A stretch of DNA of 64,000 bases from Lachancea mirantina (lineage: Eukaryota > Ascomycota > Saccharomycetes > Saccharomycetales > Saccharomycetaceae): the NCBI GenBank assembly GCA_900074745.1, contig LT598467.1, positions 186,001 to 250,000 of the forward strand. The letters run 5' to 3'. Made by a program: the position numbers and the translations under genes. Numbering within the stretch: position 1 is the first letter of the stretch; each line of letters begins with the position of its first letter. Positions 56,081 through 64,000 of the stretch are shown here, one piece after another. The notes under the pieces were generated by a model. It did not search any database, was not told the origin of the DNA, and was given only the letters and a program-made list of their open reading frames with translations.

Positions 56081-56561
56081 GATAACTCTAATCCAAAAAT
56101 CTTCCACTCTTGTGGCCCTTTTTTATTCAGTGTGTTACGTGGGGGAAAAATTCGATGAGGGTGGCTCGACTGATTGACTCAGTCACCTGCAATCAAGTGC
56201 GACTACTTTTACGGGCTACCTCCACTAAAAATCTTCAAAATATAAAAACTCCGAGGACTTGTCTTTATGTTAGAAACTGTTGACTGTTCAGGGGTCTTGG
56301 CAGGTGGTAAAAACTAAGTCGCACTGGGGTTACTGGTGCGTACTTATATAGTCGAATTTATGGAATGGTTTCATTCTAAAAAATTATTGTTTGTCAGGGT
56401 AACTTCTTATTCAAGCAATAGAAGACTTGTTTGCTCAATGAAGTAATAGCTTCCCTTTTGAGTTTATAAATTTGAAATTGACATATGAAGGGACAGCGAT
56501 GCCCTCTTGAAACTATATAAATCTCAAGATGGGCTGGCTTAGAACGAGTTCCTGAAGAACC
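56081..56561. other. NRD1-RAD50 divergent promoter region
   Basis: 481 bp. The bZIP palindrome at 56175-56185 has its own entry. On the NRD1 leader strand, GTAG, GTAA and GTAG (56219-56203) and CTTG (56197-56194) cluster within 27 nt, with another GTAA near 56138. GGAAAAATTCGATGAGG at 56144-56160 looks like a weak RRPE plus PAC pair. TATATAAAT at about 56514 lies some 48 bp before the RAD50 ATG. Confidence 0.55.
56175..56185. promoter_or_regulatory. TGACTCAGTCA palindrome (Gcn4/AP-1 type)
   Basis: An 11-bp dyad containing the Gcn4 consensus TGACTCA, 95 bp from the NRD1 ATG and 377 bp from RAD50. A bZIP factor is the likely binder; the regulated gene cannot be told from sequence. Confidence 0.5.
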
Positions 56562-59500
56562 ATGTCAGCCATATATAAACTCTCAATACAGGGAATCAGG
56601 TCTTTTGATTCGAATGACCGTGAAACCATTGAATTTGGTAAGCCACTTACACTGATTGTTGGAAGTAATGGATCGGGGAAAACTACTATCATTGAGTGTT
56701 TGAAGTATGCGACAACAGGCGATTTGCCTCCCAATAGCAAGGGCGGGGCGTTTGTGCATGATCCTAAAATTACAGGGGAGAAAGACGTACGAGCACAGGT
56801 GAAATTGGCGTTTGTTAGTGCGAATAATGTGAATATGATTGTAACACGAAATATTCAACTTTTGGCTAAAAAAACAAGCAACACTTTCAAGACATTGGAG
56901 GGTCAATTGGTTGCTATAAACAAGAGTGGGAGAACGACTTTGAGCAGCAGGGCTGCAGAACTTGACGTTCAGGTGCCTTTGTACATGGGTGTTCCCAGGT
57001 CGATTCTCGACTACGTGATCTTCTGCCACCAGGAAGATAGTTTGTGGCCGCTTAGCGAACCTTCAAACTTGAAAAAAAGGTTTGATGAAATCTTTCAGGC
57101 TATGAAGTTTACCAAGGCCTTGGACAACTTGAAAGTTATCCGCAAAGACATCTCCGTGGACATTAAGCTTCTGAAACAGTCTGTGGAGTATTTGAAAGTC
57201 GAGAGAGAAAGAGGGCGTGCCACAAAGGTGAACATCGCGTCGCTTGAGCAGAAAATTGCTGATCATATGAGGCTCGTTGAGAGTACAGATCGCGAGTTGG
57301 AGCGTATAACGGAGCAATCCGACAGGCTATTTAAGTCCAACCAGGAGTTTCAGGAAGTTCTTTCCAGGCTTGAAGGTCTTAGACACAGTCAAAAGTCCAT
57401 TGTTGATCAAATCAAGCGGTTGAAAGAAACTACTGAAATTGTTGAAGCTCCTAAGGCTCATCTCGAAGGGTTGTTGGCCAATTTCACCGCGGTGATAGAA
57501 GACAGAAAGCAACAGTTGAAATCTGTGGAAGAGTCTTTAGCAAGGGAACAGCAAAGGCTCGGTGAAGCTCGTGAAAAGATCAATAATCTATCATCACGTA
57601 AGGGTGAACTCATCGCGAAAAAGGCTCGCTTTGAAGAGATCATTGCCTTAAGAAACAAGACATGCAACGAAATTAGCACAAGCCAAAACCTAAATGGAGA
57701 GGATGTTATGCAACTTCTTTTAGAAAAGTTGAGATTAAGCGAAGCAGTCGCTCAAAAAAATTCCCTTCAAAACAACGCAGAAAAACGAAGATTAGAGGCT
57801 CGGTGCTCCGAGGTAGAAGCTGCCAGGGTCAAGGATGAGCAGCAACTTAGCTATTGTAGGAGCGATCATAGCAAATTAATGGAGGAACTTGACTCCTTGC
57901 GCCATTCTTTGAAAGCGAAAACCGCGACTGATGATGATTTAAGTGAACAGCGACTTTCCCTGGCAAAATTTCGAACGCATTTAGAAGATCGACAGCGGTC
58001 TGGGGACATGGAGCGCACTATTGCTCAGATACAGGGGAAAAATGAACAAATTGTTGTGATGGAAAATGAGCTTGAAAACGTGCAAAAAGAAATATTGAGA
58101 GCCACTCGTCAATCGGATCTTATGGCTAGGTACTCCTTATCGAAAAAGCGTTTGGAAGAACTTCAGAGCAAACTTAAAGAATCAACAAATATATTGGCAG
58201 ACGACACCAAAGCGGCGGATTGGAAACTGACGCCTCATAGTGACCTTGAATTAGCCATCAAGAAAGTAGGTCTCGACTTGCAAGGAAGCCTGGCAGTCGC
58301 GTTAAGCGACGTCAGTGATGCCAGAAAAACTGTTACAGAGGACAAGTTCATGTCTTCACAATGGCGTAATGATAAAGACCTTCAGAGCGATGCCCTAACA
58401 GTGGTTGAACTCTCAATCAAGAGAGCCCTACCCGGGGACTGCTCTCTGGATGACTACGATGAGGCTTTCAACGAGACAGAGGAATCATATAAAATTGCGC
58501 TGGAGAATTTGAAAATGCATAGAACTACTTTGGAGTTCAATTTGAAAGCTTTAGAAGTTGCAAAAGTGAATAACTGTTGTTATTTGTGTCAAAGGGATTT
58601 TGAGGACAAAAATGAGCAGAGCAAGCTTCTAAAGGAATTGGAGCGTCGCACACAGACTGATTTCGAAAAAACGTTGGTAGAGGCGGTACAAGAGGAAAAG
58701 CGCTATCTAGACTCTTTAAGAAAAGTCGAAAAGGACGTGATGAAAAGAAATGATTTAGTGGGTTCAATTTCAAGGCTTGACCACAAATTGAACGAAGTGA
58801 TAAAACGTCTTAAAACCAGAGAAGAGATTCTCGCAAAGAAGGAGGAGCGGGCCAGTGCTATCAAATCCGACATGAACTACTTCGAAGGCATAGTTCGGCC
58901 CGTTGTTGAAAAGATCTGCTTGCTAAAGAAACAGTTTCATGAAGAGCAGAAAGGTGAAAGAAACTTGGCAGATGAGATAAGTATTTTTAGTCAGGGAGAT
59001 AGAAAGTTGCAGACTATTGAAGAGTTACAAAACACCCAGTTGATACTTAACACTGACTTGAAGAAACTTCGCAAAGATATCGACCTATTGCAAGATGAAA
59101 AAGAGGCGAGATCGAGGGAAACTAACAACCTCATAAACCTAATTCACGAGAGAAGGTTCAAACTCACCGAACTTGAGAAAGAGGCCCAAGAAAACGTTGG
59201 TTTACAAAAACGAATCATAGATTGTGAAAGGTCGATCGATGAGATGGCTTCAACAATTTCTTCGATCTCTGGGCGCGTTGAAAGTCATCACAGCAAGATA
59301 TCTGCTGCGCGTAATGAATTGGATGATAGCTTGAGAAAGTTTGAAGCTAGTGAGGCTAAAGATCGTGCTGAGTGTGCAGGCTATAGATTTAGCATTGAAC
59401 GCATTGAACGCCTAGATTCCGAAATCGAAGACTATGAGATGCATAATGTAGGCAAGCTGGAGGAATGTGACGGGGAAATAGGTCTCCAGCAGGAGGTAAT

Positions 59501-60458
59501 CAAGGAATCGACTGAAAAGGTCGAATATCTTTCAAATTTACTTGCCGCTGAGAGTAAAAAAATAGAGGATTCTAGGAATGAACAGAGAAATCTGAGGTTA
59601 AACTTAGATTTGTTAGATTTGCAGTCTCAGCTTCACAGTGTTACGGAAGAAATTGAACACTTGGATACCCGTAACGCGGAAGCCCAGAGAAGCAGTTACC
59701 AAGAGGAATCTACACGTCTAAGGAGCCTGTTTGAGAAATTCAGTGCAGATAATGCCGGGAGATTGGGCGAAATCAAACAACTTCAAAATCAAATAAACGC
59801 ATTAGTCAATCTTCTGAGAACTGATTACAAAAATGTTGATGATAAATATCAAAATGAGTGGCTGAAATTGCAAACTAAAACCATAGTTACCGACGACATC
59901 GAAGTTTATTTAAAACTGTTAGACAGCGCCATCATGAAATATCACTCTGTTAAGATGCAGGATATTAATCGCATCATGGATGAGCTCTGGAAACGCACCT
60001 ATAGTGGCACTGACGTCGACACGATCAAAATTAAATCCGATGAGACATCCAGCACCACAAAAGCGAAATCTTACAATTACCGTGTCGTGATGTACAAGCA
60101 AGATGCCGAGCTTGATATGAGAGGAAGATGTTCGGCAGGTCAAAAAGTTCTGGCCTCGATAATAATCAGGCTGGCTTTGTCTGAAAGTTTCGGTACAAAT
60201 TGTGGTGTCATAGCTTTAGATGAACCAACCACCAATCTTGATGAGGAAAATATTGAAAGTCTTGCCAAATCGCTGAACAATATCATCGAACTGCGTAGAC
60301 ATCAAAAAAACTTTCAGCTGATCGTTATCACTCACGATGAGAAGTTTTTGAATTATATGGGAGCTGCAGACTTCACCGATCACTTTTACAAAGTCAAGAG
60401 AGATGATAGACAAAAATCCCAAATTGAGTGGGTCAGCCTCAAAAAGGTCATTGTTTGA
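56562..60458 (+). CDS. RAD50: Rad50, ATPase of the MRX DNA repair complex
   Basis: 1298 residues (S. cerevisiae 1312). With Mre11 and Xrs2 it tethers and processes DNA double-strand ends and activates Tel1. The N-terminal ATPase half has Walker A VGSNGSGKTTIIECLKY at about 33-50 and the Q-loop FCHQEDSLWPLSEP at about 155. Long coiled coils flank the zinc hook, with CxxC at Cys673-Cys676 (NCCYLCQRDF). The C-terminal half has the ABC signature GRCSAGQKVLASIIIRLAL and Walker B VIALDEPTTNLDEEN, then the H-loop VITHDEKF. All catalytic parts are present. Its last 11 bases overlap the 3' end of the convergent MPA43. Confidence 0.98.
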   Translation: MSAIYKLSIQGIRSFDSNDRETIEFGKPLTLIVGSNGSGKTTIIECLKYATTGDLPPNSKGGAFVHDPKITGEKDVRAQVKLAFVSANNVNMIVTRNIQLLAKKTSNTFKTLEGQLVAINKSGRTTLSSRAAELDVQVPLYMGVPRSILDYVIFCHQEDSLWPLSEPSNLKKRFDEIFQAMKFTKALDNLKVIRKDISVDIKLLKQSVEYLKVERERGRATKVNIASLEQKIADHMRLVESTDRELERITEQSDRLFKSNQEFQEVLSRLEGLRHSQKSIVDQIKRLKETTEIVEAPKAHLEGLLANFTAVIEDRKQQLKSVEESLAREQQRLGEAREKINNLSSRKGELIAKKARFEEIIALRNKTCNEISTSQNLNGEDVMQLLLEKLRLSEAVAQKNSLQNNAEKRRLEARCSEVEAARVKDEQQLSYCRSDHSKLMEELDSLRHSLKAKTATDDDLSEQRLSLAKFRTHLEDRQRSGDMERTIAQIQGKNEQIVVMENELENVQKEILRATRQSDLMARYSLSKKRLEELQSKLKESTNILADDTKAADWKLTPHSDLELAIKKVGLDLQGSLAVALSDVSDARKTVTEDKFMSSQWRNDKDLQSDALTVVELSIKRALPGDCSLDDYDEAFNETEESYKIALENLKMHRTTLEFNLKALEVAKVNNCCYLCQRDFEDKNEQSKLLKELERRTQTDFEKTLVEAVQEEKRYLDSLRKVEKDVMKRNDLVGSISRLDHKLNEVIKRLKTREEILAKKEERASAIKSDMNYFEGIVRPVVEKICLLKKQFHEEQKGERNLADEISIFSQGDRKLQTIEELQNTQLILNTDLKKLRKDIDLLQDEKEARSRETNNLINLIHERRFKLTELEKEAQENVGLQKRIIDCERSIDEMASTISSISGRVESHHSKISAARNELDDSLRKFEASEAKDRAECAGYRFSIERIERLDSEIEDYEMHNVGKLEECDGEIGLQQEVIKESTEKVEYLSNLLAAESKKIEDSRNEQRNLRLNLDLLDLQSQLHSVTEEIEHLDTRNAEAQRSSYQEESTRLRSLFEKFSADNAGRLGEIKQLQNQINALVNLLRTDYKNVDDKYQNEWLKLQTKTIVTDDIEVYLKLLDSAIMKYHSVKMQDINRIMDELWKRTYSGTDVDTIKIKSDETSSTTKAKSYNYRVVMYKQDAELDMRGRCSAGQKVLASIIIRLALSESFGTNCGVIALDEPTTNLDEENIESLAKSLNNIIELRRHQKNFQLIVITHDEKFLNYMGAADFTDHFYKVKRDDRQKSQIEWVSLKKVIV

Positions 60459-62079
60459 TCAAAAAACTTCTCCAAGGCTGACTACTTATTGCGTTAATCA
60501 TGGATCGGAATTTTCGCTGCGTTTGGGCTATTTCTAAGTGAATCTCATATTTGACCTCCATAAGCTCCTTTAGGAATGGTTTCTCTTTATGGTTAATTGA
60601 GCTCTTTGCAAGTTGTAGTAACTTAGTTTCGTTCTGCTGTTCTCTAATAACATCTAAAACCGTACGATTTTGTCTCGAAGCTTTCCCTAATAAATAAGCT
60701 CCTCTTATGCCGATAAGCGAAGGCGGCTTCTCAGAGATTTTCACGTCAATGTCATTATTGATTAGAGAAATCAAAGACAGAAGCCTTTTGTTTTTGGCTT
60801 GGCTACCAACGACTATCAAATAATCTATTTCATTGCCAAGCTGGAGTGTCATTTCTTTAACTTCGAACGCCAAAAATTCAATTGCTGCAATGTACTGTAA
60901 AGTTAAATTTTTGAATGAGACATCGGGTGTAATCCCCATGAAAACTCCAGACATGGCAGGATCACAGTAGGGCGTGCGGTTTCCCTGAAGCTCGCCATAC
61001 GTAAAGATGCCTTTGGCTGCGAAATGAACAGAACGACCTGTTACCTTTTCAATTTTGAGACAAGATTTTTCTAAGTCTTCAAAAAGGCGAGCAGGATCTC
61101 CTTTGTAGTCTCTAGCCGCAGGATGTACCTCAAACAGGTATTCGAAGAATTTTCCCGTACAAGATTGACCCGCTTCATAGACGTTGAAAGAGCCATGTGT
61201 CTCGGATTCTAAAATGTTAGTAAAAGGACCCCAAATTCCAGGAATAAACGCGCTGTTCTTGCTTGCTCGTAGGTAACAGGTTGAAGTGCCAGCGGCTAGG
61301 AAAAGTGAAGTTTCTGGCTGGGATGGACAAGCTCCAAACCAGTTTGCGTAACAATCAATACAACTGGAAACGGTGACTCGGCTATCTGTCAAGGGTTGAG
61401 GGTATGGTCCAATGTTAACTTTGGCAGGCAATTTCAGCTTCTTTTTGTAAAACTCTTTTGACCAGCCTGAAAGCTCACCGTCGTGGCCGATTCCATTTGT
61501 ATTTGGCGAATTTGACGTTCTCGTGGTGTTCCAGCCAAATTTTCGGCCCAATTCAAAAGCAATGTATTGGTGCAGATCTAACACCGCAAATTGGAGATCG
61601 CCTTGAGGAAGGTTTTCAATCAATTTCATGAGTTTTGGAATTCCCATTTCTGGAATGAACCCTCCACCCATGAAATGCGTCACATCGAGGCAAACTTCGT
61701 TTAATCTGTGGGTTTCATTTTTGGCGCTACGGTCCATCCAGAAAACAACATTCTGGATGTCTTTTGAAGTAGCGTTTGTCCTGTATACAGGTATTGGAGA
61801 ATACTTCCCATCGCGGTAAGTGAAAGCCGCTAAAGAGCAAGTAGCCGCAACCCCACAGGAAACAACGTTGTCCATTTCATTACCAAGATCTGTAAACGCG
61901 GCATAAATCGCCTGCATAATTTCAGCAGTACTTTGCGTAACTTTCTCGGAGTCATGGGTATAGTAGCGAACTCTTCTCAAACTGTACTTCAAAAGTTCAT
62001 CAGTTTCAACATCGTATAGGCCAATTCGTACCGCTGATGACCCTAAATCTATTCCTATACCAAGTCTTTCTGGTGTCAT
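60448..62079 (-). CDS. MPA43: Mpa43, FGGY-family carbohydrate kinase
   Basis: 543 residues (S. cerevisiae 542). It is a member of the FGGY sugar/polyol kinase family; the substrate is not established by sequence (close relatives act on ribulose). The phosphate-binding start GIDLGSSAVRIGLYD is followed by VVSCGVAATCSLAAF, VVFWMDRSAKNET and LDVTHFMGGGFIPEMGIPKLM. The second ATP-binding half has SLFLAAGTSTCYLRAS and DYLIVVGSQAKNKRLLSLIS. The stop lies inside the convergent RAD50 coding end (11-bp overlap). The start ATG at 62079 is clear. Confidence 0.95.
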   Translation of the reverse strand: MTPERLGIGIDLGSSAVRIGLYDVETDELLKYSLRRVRYYTHDSEKVTQSTAEIMQAIYAAFTDLGNEMDNVVSCGVAATCSLAAFTYRDGKYSPIPVYRTNATSKDIQNVVFWMDRSAKNETHRLNEVCLDVTHFMGGGFIPEMGIPKLMKLIENLPQGDLQFAVLDLHQYIAFELGRKFGWNTTRTSNSPNTNGIGHDGELSGWSKEFYKKKLKLPAKVNIGPYPQPLTDSRVTVSSCIDCYANWFGACPSQPETSLFLAAGTSTCYLRASKNSAFIPGIWGPFTNILESETHGSFNVYEAGQSCTGKFFEYLFEVHPAARDYKGDPARLFEDLEKSCLKIEKVTGRSVHFAAKGIFTYGELQGNRTPYCDPAMSGVFMGITPDVSFKNLTLQYIAAIEFLAFEVKEMTLQLGNEIDYLIVVGSQAKNKRLLSLISLINNDIDVKISEKPPSLIGIRGAYLLGKASRQNRTVLDVIREQQNETKLLQLAKSSINHKEKPFLKELMEVKYEIHLEIAQTQRKFRSMINAISSQPWRSFLIKQ

Positions 62080-62265
62080 CGTCGCTATCCTGTTTCGTGA
62101 AAGCTTTTAATGTTTTTTAGGTTTATCATGACATTTGTAAATTGAAAAATGTAAATGCTGCGGCGCCGTGTGACAATTAAGAGTTAAGGATTTTCGTTTG
62201 CAATTTAACTTCCGAAATACAAAGCTTATGAGCTATAAAGCGTATTTAAACGGACAAAGCCAATC

Positions 62266-63504
62266 TCACCTTTTTCCAGCTCTTGCCCTTCTGGAAGGCT
62301 CTGGTAATCTGAATGGGACTTTCATAGTAGCAATCTTATAAGTAGAAGCAACGCTTTTTGGAATTCCGAAAGCTTCGGCTTGAGAAACGGTAGCGCCTTT
62401 CACAATAGCACCGAGATTTTTAAAAAGGCTGACGATTCTTGAAGGTTTCAATCCTAGCTCCTGGGCTAAAGGAGAGATTTCCACGATGAAATTGTCCAAA
62501 TGCAAAATAATGACTAAAATGTAGCTTAACAACTTATCCTCTCTTTGAGGGTCGATAACAAACGAACGATCCTTTGACTTTCCGAACTGTCCCGCTTTTA
62601 AGACTGTAAATCGTTCCAAAATGCCGTCAACGAGAACATCGGGAGGAGCATTCAGTCTCTCCAGCAGTCTGGTTTTATCACTTACCCTTCTGTTTTCGTA
62701 CACTCCCAACAGGAGAGATAAGTAGTAGAGTAACTGGAGTTTAGGAGTTTGCGCAGGCTGAGTCAAAGTAGGCAATTTTTTCGAAACATAGCGAGATTTA
62801 GTGTGCGGGAAGAATTGAAGTCTCTTGGTCGCGTCCCCTTCCCTCATCAAAGTACCAACACGAATAAATTGCCATTCTCGCTTCGGTATGACATTGTTGA
62901 TTGGATATATTTGTTCGACGTCCGTTGCGTCCACATTGGCGATTGGCGTTGTTCTATCCTGTGCAGCAAGACGAACCATGTCATCTCCTAGGGGAAGATC
63001 TTTAGACGCGGTTCTGACAGCCTCAACGATGTCAATAGCAGATTCTGCAAGTTTATCCGAGTCTATCCGATTTCTCTCCAAATCTGCAATAGCTTTTTTG
63101 GCTTTCTTGGTACCAAAAGCTTCACCGAGCGCATTACGGGAAAGAGCTGCACGCACATTGAGCTGTTTAATGTCTGGTCCGGCGAGCTCCTTTTTAGATT
63201 TAGATATCGCTTTTGTCGCCATAACGGGCGCATTAAACAGCTGAACGCTTCTGGTTTTGCGGTCGTAAACACCCACCATATATTGATTGCTGTTTACACT
63301 GTCCTCATCACATTTTCCCTCATATTCAATACGCTCGTTCTCTCCATGAATCTTAAATTTACCGGCATTAGATGTGCTCTGATACAACTCAAACTTGGTG
63401 TTTTTAGGAACCGTGAAACCTTTAAAGAAACTTCCAACGGCCACAGAAGGTTGCTCCTCGTAGCCCGTAATCTCAATCTCGGAGTGTCCGCGTTTAGAGC
63501 TCAT
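62266..63504 (-). CDS. RPA49: RNA polymerase I subunit A49
   Basis: 412 residues from ATG 63504 (S. cerevisiae 415). A49 with A34.5 forms the TFIIF/TFIIE-like module of RNA polymerase I and aids initiation and elongation on rDNA. The N-terminal dimerisation domain has QPSVAVGSFFKGF and FKIHGENERIEYEG. A conserved linker (RNALGEAFGTKKAKKAIADL, RNRIDSDKL) leads to the C-terminal tandem winged helix: LTQPAQTPKLQLLYYLSLLLGV, KSDRSFVIDP-like and AIVKGATVSQAEAFGIPKS. The tail is basic (SRRARAGKR). A TTG two codons upstream is ignored. Confidence 0.97.
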   Translation of the reverse strand: MSSKRGHSEIEITGYEEQPSVAVGSFFKGFTVPKNTKFELYQSTSNAGKFKIHGENERIEYEGKCDEDSVNSNQYMVGVYDRKTRSVQLFNAPVMATKAISKSKKELAGPDIKQLNVRAALSRNALGEAFGTKKAKKAIADLERNRIDSDKLAESAIDIVEAVRTASKDLPLGDDMVRLAAQDRTTPIANVDATDVEQIYPINNVIPKREWQFIRVGTLMREGDATKRLQFFPHTKSRYVSKKLPTLTQPAQTPKLQLLYYLSLLLGVYENRRVSDKTRLLERLNAPPDVLVDGILERFTVLKAGQFGKSKDRSFVIDPQREDKLLSYILVIILHLDNFIVEISPLAQELGLKPSRIVSLFKNLGAIVKGATVSQAEAFGIPKSVASTYKIATMKVPFRLPEPSRRARAGKR

Positions 63505-64000
63505 GTTCAATGTGTATCAATCTTAAAGTTTAGCGAGATATTGAGCTCATCGCATGATTTTTTTCATTATTCTATGGAAAAAATTTTTTAGCGATGAGCT
63601 TAGACTCGATTCAGCGCCCATAAAACCCAGAATGAGTTGAAGAAATGACGAAAAGCCCATAACACCTTTACAAAAAGCTTAGCGATCCGATATAATTATC
63701 GAACTAATTCTTGATGTTGTTAATCTCATTGGGTTTTTATTTGAAAATTCTGCTCGTAGTTTTCCTAGCGGTTAAAATATTGGCGAAAATGTCGACGACA
63801 TGAGCCTTTTCTTCGCATTGTGGTACTGAGAATTCTTGTATCATATCAATATCAATTTATGCTATTACTGCCAATTCATGATGCATAGATTAACCGTTGA
63901 AGTTGAGCTCCTTCTTCTTAAATTATTTTAATAAAGCCGCTGCAACAGTAGCGAAAAGATATATCATAATATAGTAGTTTTCATTGTGAGACTTGAAAGA
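63505..64000. other. RPA49 upstream region
   Basis: 496 bp to the right edge. The first 100 bp hold the PAC/RRPE pair (next entry). From about 63601 to 64000 the DNA is AT-rich without a recognised gene; the next gene lies outside the window. Confidence 0.6.
63544..63600. promoter_or_regulatory. Two inverted PAC boxes flanking an RRPE-like A6T6
   Basis: AGCTCATCGC at 63544-63553 and GCGATGAGCT at 63591-63600 are perfect reverse complements, each a PAC box. AAAAAATTTTTT at 63578-63589, just beside the second, is RRPE-like. They lie 40-96 bp before the RPA49 ATG. PAC binds Dot6/Tod6 and RRPE binds Stb3, which set growth-dependent expression of ribosome-biogenesis and Pol I/III genes. Confidence 0.85.

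Noticed and set aside
1-64000. A wholly new multi-gene system, CRISPR array, LTR element or virus-like element
   Set aside because: All large genes belong to known yeast families in mostly known order; I saw no array of spaced repeats, no terminal repeats and no reverse transcriptase, capsid or integrase sequence.

Overview
This window is nuclear DNA from a budding yeast of the family Saccharomycetaceae. It holds about 28 protein-coding genes, nearly all intact and mostly intron-free, with short intergenic gaps. The one intron I can support has a perfect TACTAAC branch site. Gene order places it among lineages that split off before the yeast whole-genome duplication (Lachancea, Kluyveromyces and Torulaspora-like groups). 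From left to right the genes match the S. cerevisiae chromosome XIV series LYP1, PIK1, IST1, YIF1, POL2, ORC5, LTO1, ATX1, DSL1, SIP3, FOL1, GIS2, RTC4, TEX1, MRPL17, NRD1, RAD50, MPA43, RPA49. TAM41, TFC4 and UFD1, neighbours on S. cerevisiae chromosome VII, are interleaved with them. That interleaving is what an unduplicated ancestral order looks like. BRE4-like, CWC23, LIN1, TGL2, a PPIL4-type cyclophilin and COQ6 are further inserts relative to S. cerevisiae. I cannot name the species.

Layout. 1-951: the 5' part of a secreted beta-propeller (lactonase-like) gene running off the left edge. 952-3589: a gene-poor 2.6 kb stretch with probable gene relics and a strong GC-rich hairpin. 3590-5279: a LYP1-type basic amino acid permease broken by one frameshift. 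6066-12198: PIK1, TAM41 and IST1; IST1 has an unmarked intron and a frame slip in an A9 run. 12342-23496: TFC4, UFD1, BRE4-like, CWC23 and YIF1. 23875-33709: POL2, ORC5, LIN1 and LTO1, very tightly packed. 33951-40826: ATX1, DSL1 and SIP3. 41552-46595: TGL2, the cyclophilin-RRM gene and COQ6. 46596-63504: FOL1, GIS2, RTC4, TEX1, MRPL17, NRD1, RAD50, MPA43 and RPA49. 63505-64000: the RPA49 promoter.

The genes do not form a pathway. Most are housekeeping: DNA replication and repair (POL2, ORC5, RAD50), transcription and RNA processing (TFC4, RPA49, NRD1, TEX1, CWC23, LIN1), membrane traffic (PIK1, YIF1, DSL1, IST1), mitochondrial function (TAM41, COQ6, MRPL17, perhaps FOL1), protein turnover (UFD1) and metal handling (ATX1, LTO1).

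Several promoters carry legible control sites: paired MCB boxes before POL2, paired PAC plus RRPE before RPA49, TCACGTGA boxes before at least six genes, and three tandem forkhead-type sites before GIS2. I found no rRNA, tRNA, CRISPR array, recognisable transposon or virus-like element, and nothing that looks like a wholly new multi-gene system. The best leads are the IST1 intron and slip site, the FOL1 presequence-like leader without a usable AUG, the cyclophilin-RRM gene, the 41-bp hairpin and the forkhead repeat. Several start codons were moved inward to the first credible ATG, because the longest open frames begin at TTG or GTG.
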